DNA of 64,000 nucleotides from Arthrobacter sp. zg-Y844. Its GTDB lineage: Bacteria; Actinomycetota; Actinomycetes; Actinomycetales; Micrococcaceae. Shown piece after piece: positions 54,241-61,520 of the stretch (position 1 is its first letter; each line of letters opens with the position of its first letter). The translations under genes and the position numbers were made by a program. Location: positions 62,001 through 126,000 of the forward strand of contig NZ_JANFLS010000005.1 in assembly GCF_024385465.1 (NCBI RefSeq), in the 5' to 3' direction. Below the pieces are notes generated by a model. That model had not been told where the DNA came from, searched no databases, and saw only the letters and a program-made list of their open reading frames with translations.

Positions 54241-54971
54241 GGGTTGTCCTTTCGGGCCTGGCTACGAGGCTCCGAGCCGCCGTCGTCCTGTTTAGGGGTA
54301 TCTGTGGATTGCGGCCCTTGGTGCTTAGCCAGGCCTTCCACGAGAACCTGCCGGGCGCGGGTCAGGAACGTCTGCCTGTCCTCATTGGGATCCAGGTGGA
54401 GGGGCTCGCAGAAGATGACAGTCGAGAGGTGCGGCACCGGGATCACCGCACCTTTGGGGAGGATCCGTCCGAGGTTGGCGAGCGTCACGGGGACCACGGG
54501 CACCTCGGGGTGGAGACGGGCCAGTTTGTACAGTCCGCCGTGGAACTGGGCGATCGTATCGCCGTCGCCGCGGGTGCCTTCAGGGAAGATAATCAGCGAA
54601 CCACCGGCGGCCAGCACCTCAGCCATGCCCTCCACCTGGCCCTTGGGGCTGACCCCCGAGTCCGACGTGCGCTGCCGGCGGCTGCTGGAGCCGTGGCGTT
54701 CGACCAAATAGGCGTTGAAGATCTGTTCGGCAAAAGCCTTACGCACCCCGGAGCCCCAGTAGTCCTTGGCTGCCACCGGGCGGGCGCGTTGCTGCAGCTC
54801 TGCCGGCAGTGCGGCCCAAATGGTGAGGAAGTCCAGGTGGCTTGAGTGGTTCGCGTAGTAGATGGCCTGCTCGGGCAGATCGAGCTCTCCGGCTGCAGCC
54901 ACTACGCGCGCACCGGCGAAGGCACTGATAAGTTTCGCGAGGCTGCGCCGGGAGGCCCTGCCGACGTTCAT
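54237..54971 (-). CDS. plsC: 1-acyl-sn-glycerol-3-phosphate acyltransferase family protein
   Basis: A 244-residue PlsC-family acyltransferase. The catalytic HX4D motif is in YYANHSSHLDFL (about residues 36-47); the second block LIIFPEGTRGDGDTI (about residues 127-141) binds the phosphate, and VPVVPVTLANLG (about 157-168) is block IV. The C-terminus (after about 210) is polar and unrelated. The ATG at 54971 overlaps the stop of the phosphatidyltransferase gene; the longer frame from 55148 runs inside that gene and is rejected. It probably produces phosphatidic acid for the downstream CdsA-like enzyme. Confidence 0.9.
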   Translation of the reverse strand: MNVGRASRRSLAKLISAFAGARVVAAAGELDLPEQAIYYANHSSHLDFLTIWAALPAELQQRARPVAAKDYWGSGVRKAFAEQIFNAYLVERHGSSSRRQRTSDSGVSPKGQVEGMAEVLAAGGSLIIFPEGTRGDGDTIAQFHGGLYKLARLHPEVPVVPVTLANLGRILPKGAVIPVPHLSTVIFCEPLHLDPNEDRQTFLTRARQVLVEGLAKHQGPQSTDTPKQDDGGSEPRSQARKDNP

Positions 54972-55663
54972 GATGGCAATTCCTGGCTGCGGGCACGCAG
55001 CGCAGCGCTGACACGGCGCAATCGGCGAATACAGGTGAGCAGGGAGCCTAACGCGATGAGCGCCAGCGTGCCGAACAGTGCCCATCCTTCCGACCAGGGA
55101 AGCCATGGTTCGGCGATGCCCACCAGGACGCCGATCATCAGCAGCCACATGCGGTGCGGTTTGGCCAAGGGCCCGTCAAAGAAGTTTCCCGTGCCGAGGG
55201 CTGCTCCGAGGCAGCGGATGTAGGCGGTGAGTACGGCGAGTATCGCCGCAAGGAATCCCAGCGTCACCCCGAAATCAACTCGGTCGGCGATCACCAGCCC
55301 GGCGGTGGCGATGCCGGCTGCCCCCAGGAACAGCACATCGGAGATCCGATCAGGCAGTTCATTGTAGATATCACCCACCGGTGAGCTCATACCCTTTTCC
55401 ACGGCCAGCATTCCGTCGAGCATGTTCAACAACAAACGCAGCGGTATACAGGCAGCAGCCGCGGCCAGAAGGACAGCACGAATTATGGCGTCGTCGGTAT
55501 GTGCCGACCAGATCAACGCAGCGGCGCCCACTGCGGCGAATACCACTGAACCGACGGAGATCTGATTGGGGGTGAGTTTCGCCGCCGCAAGAATATCCGC
55601 AGATTTAGCCGCCCATCGGCTGCTGCGCTGCGGAATTTCCCGCCTGTCCGTTCCTTGGCTCAT
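54968..55663 (-). CDS. CDP-alcohol phosphatidyltransferase with a variant active-site motif
   Basis: A 231-residue, about six-helix membrane enzyme. The CDP-OH-P motif is at residues 80-105 with canonical spacing but changed residues: NMLDGMLAVEKGMSSPVGDI then YNELPD. Of the four metal-binding Asp positions, the first and third are Asn (80, 101) while Asp83 and Asp105 are kept; Arg after Ala is Val. LTPNQISV (residues 30-37) is a common N-terminal family feature. It joins an alcohol to a CDP-lipid made by the downstream CdsA-like gene, presumably in an altered reaction. The start at 55663 is chosen; ATG 55702 is possible. Confidence 0.85.
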   Translation of the reverse strand: MSQGTDRREIPQRSSRWAAKSADILAAAKLTPNQISVGSVVFAAVGAAALIWSAHTDDAIIRAVLLAAAAACIPLRLLLNMLDGMLAVEKGMSSPVGDIYNELPDRISDVLFLGAAGIATAGLVIADRVDFGVTLGFLAAILAVLTAYIRCLGAALGTGNFFDGPLAKPHRMWLLMIGVLVGIAEPWLPWSEGWALFGTLALIALGSLLTCIRRLRRVSAALRARSQELPS

Positions 55664-55787
55664 GTAAAGTGTCCGTTCATTTGGCCCTTTGTCGTAGCTC
55701 ATACGCTAATGCGAGCCGAGCGGCGGAAATGGCAGCAACCCGCAATCAATCCCGTGGTTCCACTTCACCATTCATTAGAGTGTAAGC

Positions 55788-56420
55788 ATGAGGCGCAAAT
55801 CACCCTCCAGGAACGCCCTGCGGGACCACGCAATCGCCGGCGCCTGGGGCTTCGCAGAAGCAACGTTCTTCTTTGTGGTACCCGATGTGTGGACATCCTG
55901 GGTGGGGCTGCGCCGACCGAAACGCGCGCTCGGCACCACGGTCTCAGCCCTCGGCGGCGCAATGGCCGGAGGGGCAGCAACATACTGGTGGGGCCGCAAG
56001 ATAGCCGCAACCACCTCGCGTAAGGCGTTGGTGAAAGTTCCGGCGGTCACGGATGCCATGATCAGCGAGGTGGAGCAGGAGATCGCCGAGTCCGGGGCCG
56101 CTTCCCTGCTGCGGGGCCCCACCCGCGGAGTCCCGTACAAGCTCTACGCGCGGGCAGCAGGGCTGCAGCGGACCTCGCTCGCGGCGTTTCTTGCCTGGAG
56201 CGTGCCCGGCCGAATGGTCCGGTTCATGGTGGTGACAGCGGCAGTATCCGGGATTGCCGCCCTGGGCCGCCGCAGGCTCCCCGGACTCTCTGAACGGAGC
56301 ATCTCAACCGTCTTCTGGATCTGCTGGGGTGCGTTCTACGCGGTATTCATTCCGTTGAAGGCCCGTCGCGGGTCATCCGGCAATTTGCCGGGAATTGATA
56401 TTCAGCGGTCCGGCGGGTGA
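55788..56420 (+). CDS. VTT/DedA-like membrane protein
   Basis: A 210-residue membrane protein with segments near residues 16-35 (GAWGFAEATFFFVVPDVWTS), 47-66 and 135-200. The sequence WGFAEATFFFVVPD and the AATYWWGR segment resemble the VTT/DedA-like superfamily of lipid-scramblase-type proteins; the assignment is by pattern and is not firm. It is divergent from the CDP-alcohol phosphatidyltransferase gene with a 124-nt shared control region, suggesting a role in the same lipid process, possibly flipping its product. Confidence 0.7.
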   Translation: MRRKSPSRNALRDHAIAGAWGFAEATFFFVVPDVWTSWVGLRRPKRALGTTVSALGGAMAGGAATYWWGRKIAATTSRKALVKVPAVTDAMISEVEQEIAESGAASLLRGPTRGVPYKLYARAAGLQRTSLAAFLAWSVPGRMVRFMVVTAAVSGIAALGRRRLPGLSERSISTVFWICWGAFYAVFIPLKARRGSSGNLPGIDIQRSGG

Positions 56421-56939
56421 TTCATTTCTTTGTCCCCAGTCTATTTCTTCAAAGACTTCATTCGTCAAATGCAGACGAAGCCAGGGGAAGTTTTAGGAAC
56501 CAGCACCAACTTCAAAGGTTAAGCGCCCGCCCGGTGTCAGCTCTGCTGCCACCGCTTCACTGTTGGACTCTGAATGCCGACCATCAGCCTCCGTTGGCCG
56601 CAGTCGGAATTTCGGCTGGTCATGCCCCGAGCTGACCGGCATCCCAGGCAGTGGCCGCTGGAGGGCCACCAACGGCTGGCAGGCCCGGAAGAACACCACC
56701 GAGCAGCACCGTCCGGAGACTTCCCCGTTCCTCACGAGCCCCTGCCCTGCCCGAACTTGCCTTCATCCGGATCCGCCGTTTACCCTAAATTTCGAGGCCC
56801 AGCAGTGCGCCCCGGAACTCCTATTTTTTTGGAATCCTGTGGACCACAAACTGCGCCTATCCGTTCGGCTCGATGCCGACCCTTCCTCCGCTGTCCATGA
56901 AGCAACGGACTGCCTCCCGTCCGCCGGAGCGGCGAAGCC
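56421..56939. other. Gene-poor 519-nt region
   Basis: No convincing gene. Reading frames here lack ribosome sites and show no family resemblance. A weak hairpin TTCGTC/GACGAA (56461-56466, 56474-56479) may end the upstream transcript, and there is a T7 run near 56824. It could include decayed coding sequence. Confidence 0.5.
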
Positions 56940-57215
56940 ATGACTCTTTTCCGCTCCCGGCACGCTTCTGCCTTGTCCCTGTTGGACCTGCCGGCAGATC
57001 CCTTGGATGTCCAGGCGCTGGCCGCGCTGCCCCAGGGGACTTTGGAAGGCCTGACAGACCGTGTCTACCGGCAACTGGATTCCGAGCAACCTTCTGCCTA
57101 CGCGCTGGAGTGGTACAGCGCATTGACCCATGAATGGGCGAGGCGGATGAGGTCCGGCGCCCGCCTGGAGGCTCCGGCCCACCATGGCGGGGCGGGGGAT
57201 CACGAGGAACCGTGA
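56940..57215 (+). CDS. Small hypothetical protein
   Basis: A 91-residue frame from ATG 56940 with high third-position GC and balanced composition, typical of real genes in this genome (LFRSRHASALSLLDLPADPL, then RQLDSEQPSAYALEWYSALT). Predicted helical and soluble; the last 20 residues are low complexity. No family recognised, and the upstream ribosome site is weak. Confidence 0.5.
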   Translation: MTLFRSRHASALSLLDLPADPLDVQALAALPQGTLEGLTDRVYRQLDSEQPSAYALEWYSALTHEWARRMRSGARLEAPAHHGGAGDHEEP

Positions 57216-57334
57216 GGCTCCTTGCCGGGCGTCCCCTGCGCTGCGTCACCGAACAAGCCGCGAGGACTAGCACCGCCTCGGCTTGGGTATCCGGCCTGCA
57301 AATTGTGTCCCGGAGAGCCTTTGTAGGATGAAGC

Positions 57335-57649
57335 ATGGACACCAACGAACCACAGCCCACTATTGCCCAGCTGCGTGCACGCCAGACCGACCTCGTGCTC
57401 GCCCTGGCGACTGAGTCCCGCACCGACCGCCTGCAGCAGTACAGCGACGAACTGGAGTTCCTCGTGAAGTACATCAAGGAGCGCGAAGAAGCCGAGGCCG
57501 CCGAAGCGGAAGCGCCCGCCGGTGCCTCGGCAGCCTCCCCCGCCGCTGACACCGCTCCCCGGGCCGACGGCGTCGAGCAGCGTGAAGACGGTGTGGTGAT
57601 TGAACCGGGCTCCGATCTTGAGGCCGACGTCGACCGCGACAACCGCTAG
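57335..57649 (+). CDS. Small acidic hypothetical protein
   Basis: A 104-residue acidic protein with an N-terminal helical hairpin (IAQLRARQTDLVLALATES and RLQQYSDELEFLVKYIKE, residues 10-50) and an Ala/Glu/Asp-rich disordered tail. AGGA precedes the ATG. No family recognised. The stop codon forms the first unit of a heptamer repeat. Confidence 0.75.
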   Translation: MDTNEPQPTIAQLRARQTDLVLALATESRTDRLQQYSDELEFLVKYIKEREEAEAAEAEAPAGASAASPAADTAPRADGVEQREDGVVIEPGSDLEADVDRDNR

Positions 57650-57670
57650 CCGCTAGCCGCTAGCCGCTAG
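57643..57670. repeat. Four tandem CCGCTAG heptamers
   Basis: CCGCTAG repeated four times, the first copy including the stop codon at 57647-57649. Because the unit is 7 nt and contains CTAG, it places TAG in all three frames on both strands between two convergent genes. Confidence 0.9.
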
Positions 57671-57683
57671 CCCTCCAGGAGGG

Positions 57684-58550
57684 CTACCCCTCCCAGAAGC
57701 GCCGGACGACGTCGGCCATCTCCTTCGCCTGCCGCCGGCCAGCCGCCACGGAGGGACGGCGGGTGGAATCCAGCAGCATGTTGGTACCGAAAGCCTGCAA
57801 AGCCAGCGCGTCGGCTTCGATCAACAACGGCTTTCCGTCTTTCCGGATCGTTTTCAGCGCCTGCGGCAGGGTGGGGCCGAAGGGACTCTGCGGCGCCTCG
57901 AGGCCGCAGGAAACCACGAGTACCTTTCCAAAGCCGGCGGCGACGTCGGCATTGGTACCCGACCGCATACCGCCGTCCATGTAGACCCGCCCGTTGATGT
58001 GCACGGGCGGCCACACCGTCGGGACAGTGCAGCTGGCGGTGACCGCCAGGCCAAGGTCCACGCCGGAATCGCCGTCGAACACCTTGAAGCTGCCGTCTTC
58101 AGCGTCCACCGCCGTGACGCCCAGTGCCTTCTCCGGCCAGGCCGGGAAGGGAACCAGTGAACGGATGCTGTTCACCCACGCTTCCTCGGTCAGCTGCGTG
58201 TCCGCTTTCAGTGCCAGCTGGCCCAGCCGTGCGCGGGCGGCCTTCTCTCCGCCGCCGCCGAAACCGGCCGCGCCCATGAGGTTCATGAACCGCTCGCCGT
58301 CGAATGCGTCCGGCTCCTGGTAATCCGGAGCACTGGCACCTTCCTCAGCCGTCTCCTGGGCGAGCGCCGCGGCCGGCACCTGCCCGAAGCGAAGCGCCGT
58401 TCCCACCACGGATCCGGCCGATGTACCGACAACGAGGTCCGCCTCGTTCAGGTCGATGCCTTGGTCCAGCAGTTCCGCCAGCAGGCCGATCTCCCAGGCG
58501 ATCCCGGCAACTCCGCCGCCGCCCAACACCACCGCACGCGATTCCAACAC
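57684..58550 (-). CDS. Patatin-like phospholipase
   Basis: A 288-residue patatin-fold lipase with a Ser-Asp dyad. The oxyanion loop VVLGGGGVAGIAWEIG (residues 7-22), nucleophile elbow VVGTSAGSVVG with Ser44, and catalytic Asp in VYMDGGMRSGTN (near residue 193) are all present, so it should be active on lipid esters. The GTG at 58550 is chosen because AGGAGG precedes it by 7 nt; the frame from 58667 adds 39 basic residues without a signal. Not exported by any visible signal. Confidence 0.9.
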   Translation of the reverse strand: MLESRAVVLGGGGVAGIAWEIGLLAELLDQGIDLNEADLVVGTSAGSVVGTALRFGQVPAAALAQETAEEGASAPDYQEPDAFDGERFMNLMGAAGFGGGGEKAARARLGQLALKADTQLTEEAWVNSIRSLVPFPAWPEKALGVTAVDAEDGSFKVFDGDSGVDLGLAVTASCTVPTVWPPVHINGRVYMDGGMRSGTNADVAAGFGKVLVVSCGLEAPQSPFGPTLPQALKTIRKDGKPLLIEADALALQAFGTNMLLDSTRRPSVAAGRRQAKEMADVVRRFWEG

Positions 58551-58660
58551 GTTGTAACCTCCTGGCCTGCGCCGTCGAAGTGCCCTTCCATGTCCCCGCA
58601 GTGTAAGCCCGGCGCCCGCCCGGTTACCGGACCTCGGCGGTTCCGGGCTTGAATGGTTGC

Positions 58661-59116
58661 ATGGCATTAAAAGTTCTGATGGTGGGCCGCAAGCACGAGG
58701 ACTGGGTGGTTGACGGGATCCGCCGGTATGAAAAGCGGTTGAAGAAACCCTTCGACCTGACCTGGGTTCCCATTCCGCATTCGGCCCGCGAAGGCGACGC
58801 CGCCCGCAAGGAGGAGTCCGAGCGGCTGCTGGCGAAGGTCGGATCCGACTACGTGATCCTGCTGGACGAGCGGGGCAAGGCCATCACCTCGCCGGCGCTG
58901 GCCCAGACGTTGCAGAGGCCGCTGGATTCCTCGCGCAACGTCACCCTGATCATCGGCGGGGCCTACGGCGTGGACCAGAGCGTCCACGACCGCGCCGACT
59001 TTGTCTGGTCCCTCTCACCCCTGGTGTTCCCCCACCAACTGGTCCGGCTGATCCTCGCGGAGCAGGTGTACCGGGCCCAGGAGATCGCCGGCGGACGCCC
59101 CTACCACCACGAATAG
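58661..59116 (+). CDS. rlmH: 23S rRNA (pseudouridine(1915)-N3)-methyltransferase RlmH
   Basis: A 151-residue SPOUT-class methyltransferase that methylates pseudouridine 1915 in helix 69 of 23S rRNA. LDERGKAITSPALAQTL (about residues 67-83), the SAM-binding knot IIGGAYGVDQSV (about residues 99-110) and the strongly conserved C-terminal HQLVRLILAEQVYRAQEIAG followed by GRPYHHE are intact. The start ATG 58661 gives the usual N-terminus ALKVLMVGRKHEDWV. Confidence 0.96.
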   Translation: MALKVLMVGRKHEDWVVDGIRRYEKRLKKPFDLTWVPIPHSAREGDAARKEESERLLAKVGSDYVILLDERGKAITSPALAQTLQRPLDSSRNVTLIIGGAYGVDQSVHDRADFVWSLSPLVFPHQLVRLILAEQVYRAQEIAGGRPYHHE

Positions 59117-59246
59117 GACAGGGGACGACGGCGCCTGCCGCCCTGGCTCCGCGTGCGCCGGTTCTGCGGCTGCACGGTAAAGTAGGAGCAGTTTTTCAGC
59201 AGTCCGGCAGGCTCCGAGCCGCGGCCGGCGGGACCGGAAGGGAAGC

Positions 59247-59867
59247 ATGCCCCAGCGCACCGATCCTTTCCGGCTGCTCCGCGCCGGCGTCGCCACCGCA
59301 GTCATTTTCGCGCTGGCCACGGGTGCGCATCTGGCCGGCGGCGGGATGCTCCCCGAACCGGTCCTCCTCTTTGCCCTGGCGGCCTTCACCCTGGCCGGAG
59401 TCAGTATTACCGCCGGGCGACGGTTCCGGCCCGGCAGCCTCTTCCTGGTCCTCGGCGCCGCGCAGCTCGGGCTGCACGAAGCCTTTGGCCTCCTGACCTC
59501 CGGGGTCCAATGCCTGCCCGGCGCTTCCTCCCACCACGGGGTTGCCGTTGTCTGTCCGGAGGCGGCGCCGCTGCCCGGGACCCAGGACGCCCTCTCCGGT
59601 CTCCACGCGATCCAGCACGACGCCGGCCCCGCACTGTTCCTCGCGCACCTCGCCGCCGTGGCGCTGTCCGCGCTGGTGCTCGCGCGGGGCGAGGACGCCC
59701 TGCACGCCACGGCGGCCTGGCTGCGGCCGCTGTTCACGCCGCCGGCCCCGGTGACGTTCCGGCCCGTCCGGCCGCCGGCGATTTCCGGTCCCGCCGCCGG
59801 AACCCCGCGCGCCCGGTACTGCTCCGCGCGCCCGTTGCGCGGGCCGCCGTCGTACGCATTGGCCTAA
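59247..59867 (+). CDS. His-containing membrane protein preceding ycnI
   Basis: A 206-residue membrane protein with about four to five segments (AGVATAVIFALATGAHLAGG, about 13-32; VLLFALAAFTLAGVSI; FLVLGAAQLGLHEAFGLL; ALFLAHLAAVALSALVLARG). His residues occur in and near the membrane regions: GLHEAF, SSHHGV, LHAIQHDAG, LAHLAA. Two Cys flank the HH (QCLPG, VVCPE). The C-terminal 45 residues are Pro/Arg rich and cytosolic. No firm family. The copper-associated ycnI gene follows, so metal handling is a reasonable guess. Confidence 0.8.
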   Translation: MPQRTDPFRLLRAGVATAVIFALATGAHLAGGGMLPEPVLLFALAAFTLAGVSITAGRRFRPGSLFLVLGAAQLGLHEAFGLLTSGVQCLPGASSHHGVAVVCPEAAPLPGTQDALSGLHAIQHDAGPALFLAHLAAVALSALVLARGEDALHATAAWLRPLFTPPAPVTFRPVRPPAISGPAAGTPRARYCSARPLRGPPSYALA

Positions 59868-59933
59868 TTCCTTTTCCAGTATTTCCCGCCTCCAGTGCGG
59901 TTTTTTGGCAATGCGCCACCGAAAGGCTTTTCC

Positions 59934-60656
59934 ATGCGTACCTCCTCCTCTGTCCTCCTTGCCGCCGGCGGCACCGCCGCTCTGATGGCGCTTGGCCTGG
60001 GCCCCGCGGCCGCCCATGTGCATGTCACCCCCGACACCACCGGCGCCAGCGAGTCCGCCCTGCTGACCTTCGACCTCTCGCACGGCTGCGAGGGCTCCCC
60101 GACCACGGCCCTGACCTTCACTCTCCCGGACGAACTGGCGGACGCCACCCCCACGGCCCACCCCGGCTGGGACATCAGGAAGGTCACCGAGGAGCTCGCG
60201 GAGCCGCGGACCCTGCCCAACGGCTCACAGGTCAGCTCGCGCACCAGCGAAATTATCTACACGGCCAGGGAACCGTTGGCCGACGGCATCCGGGACACGA
60301 TTACCCTCGGCGTCGACCTGCCGGACGTCGAAGACACCACCCTGGCCTTCCCCGTGCTGCAAAGCTGTGAAAAGGGGGAAACGGACTGGTCCCAGGTTCC
60401 GGTCGACGGCCAGTCCAGCCACGACCTCGACTCCCCGGCGCCTACGGTCACCATCACCGAAGCGGACGACGACGATGATCACGCCGCCGGCGATGAGCAC
60501 GGCAGCACCTCCGGCACACCGGAAAGCGCCGATGACCGGGATGACGACGCCGAGGCCGCCGAAGTTGCCGGCTACGTTGGCCTGGGTGCCGGGTTGCTGG
60601 GCCTTGCGGCAGGTGTCACCGCCCTGATCCGCACGCGCGGCCGCAGCCGGGCCTAG
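59934..60656 (+). CDS. YcnI family copper-associated protein
   Basis: A 240-residue exported protein. Signal peptide 1-27, with cleavage likely after GPAAA, leaving mature N-terminal His28-Val-His30; in B. subtilis YcnI the N-terminal His of this domain binds Cu(II). The YcnI domain (about 28-165) includes VTPDTTGASESALLTFDLSH and HPGWDIRKVTEEL; a conserved Trp lies in GWD and EGETDW-like positions. An acidic Asp/His-rich linker (DDDDDHAAGDEH, about 180-195) and a C-terminal membrane anchor (about 215-235) follow. The ATG at 59934 follows AAAGG. Confidence 0.91.
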   Translation: MRTSSSVLLAAGGTAALMALGLGPAAAHVHVTPDTTGASESALLTFDLSHGCEGSPTTALTFTLPDELADATPTAHPGWDIRKVTEELAEPRTLPNGSQVSSRTSEIIYTAREPLADGIRDTITLGVDLPDVEDTTLAFPVLQSCEKGETDWSQVPVDGQSSHDLDSPAPTVTITEADDDDDHAAGDEHGSTSGTPESADDRDDDAEAAEVAGYVGLGAGLLGLAAGVTALIRTRGRSRA

Positions 60657-60776
60657 CCCGCGGACCTGAGCGGGCGCCGGGCAGCTTGCTTCCGGCGCCC
60701 GTAACGGTTTTGCGTCATTCCGTTCCGCCGGGCGGGGCGGATTGACGCGCCCCCGCCCGACGGGAAAGGTGAGAGC

Positions 60777-61451
60777 ATGATCACCTTGGCACCTGCCTCC
60801 CCCGTCAAAAAGTCCTCCCCGTCCCGCAAGGCACTAGCCCTGGTGGCTTTGCTGACTCTCTCCGGTTCCGCGCTGGCCGGCTGCGGCGGCTCAGGGGACG
60901 ACGGCGACGCGTCGGTGTCCCCGTCTGCGTCAGCCAGCGAGACCACGCCCGCTCCGTCCCCATCGACCGAATCTGCTTCTGCTCCGGCGTCCTCACCGGC
61001 CACCGGAGGCGGGGCAGCGGCCGTTGGCCCCGTTCCCTGCACTGCCGACATGCTTGCCGGCGTTGTGGAGAACGTTCCCGGCGGCGCCGGTGCGGACGGT
61101 ATCTCCCGCGTCCTGGTGCTGACCAACATCTCCGCTGACGGTACCTGCACCGTGGCCGGCTATCCGGGTGTCTCCTACCTCGACGCCGCCGGACAGCAGG
61201 TGGGCGCACCGGCCGCCCGGAGCGAGGGCGCGGCCGCCGTTCCCGTCACGCTGGCACCCGGCCAGGCTGCGGCCGCCGAGCTGCGGGAAACCGTGGCGCA
61301 GAAGTACGGAAACTGCCAGGTGCAGGAGACTGCGTCCCTGCTGGTCTACCCGCCGGAGGACACCGCTTCCCTGACCGTCCCCTACCCCTCCACGGGTTGC
61401 ACCAACGCGGATATCGAGCTGATGCAAGTGGGTATCCTGCAGGCACGTTGA
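60777..61451 (+). CDS. DUF4232 lipoprotein
   Basis: A 224-residue lipoprotein. The signal peptide ends in lipobox LAGC (Cys near residue 36), followed by a Ser/Thr/Ala/Pro stalk (about 40-80) and a DUF4232 domain (about 87-224: VLVLTNISADGTCTVAGYPG, VTLAPGQAAAAELRE, LLVYPPEDTASLTVPYP). Three Cys are placed to form disulfides (CTADML, CTVAGY, NCQVQE, STGC). This domain is common in actinobacterial surface proteins; the function is unknown. AAAGGTGAG precedes the ATG. Confidence 0.9.
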   Translation: MITLAPASPVKKSSPSRKALALVALLTLSGSALAGCGGSGDDGDASVSPSASASETTPAPSPSTESASAPASSPATGGGAAAVGPVPCTADMLAGVVENVPGGAGADGISRVLVLTNISADGTCTVAGYPGVSYLDAAGQQVGAPAARSEGAAAVPVTLAPGQAAAAELRETVAQKYGNCQVQETASLLVYPPEDTASLTVPYPSTGCTNADIELMQVGILQAR

Positions 61452-61520
61452 TTTTCGGCCCGCAGCCGAACCCCCGGTGGCAGCAGCCAAACTGTCACCG
61501 GGGTGGGGAAGAATAGTGCC

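Noticed and set aside
56563-56943. 126-codon plus-strand frame in the gene-poor region
   Set aside because: Odd codon use, no ribosome site, no family resemblance, and it overlaps the better candidate starting at 56940.
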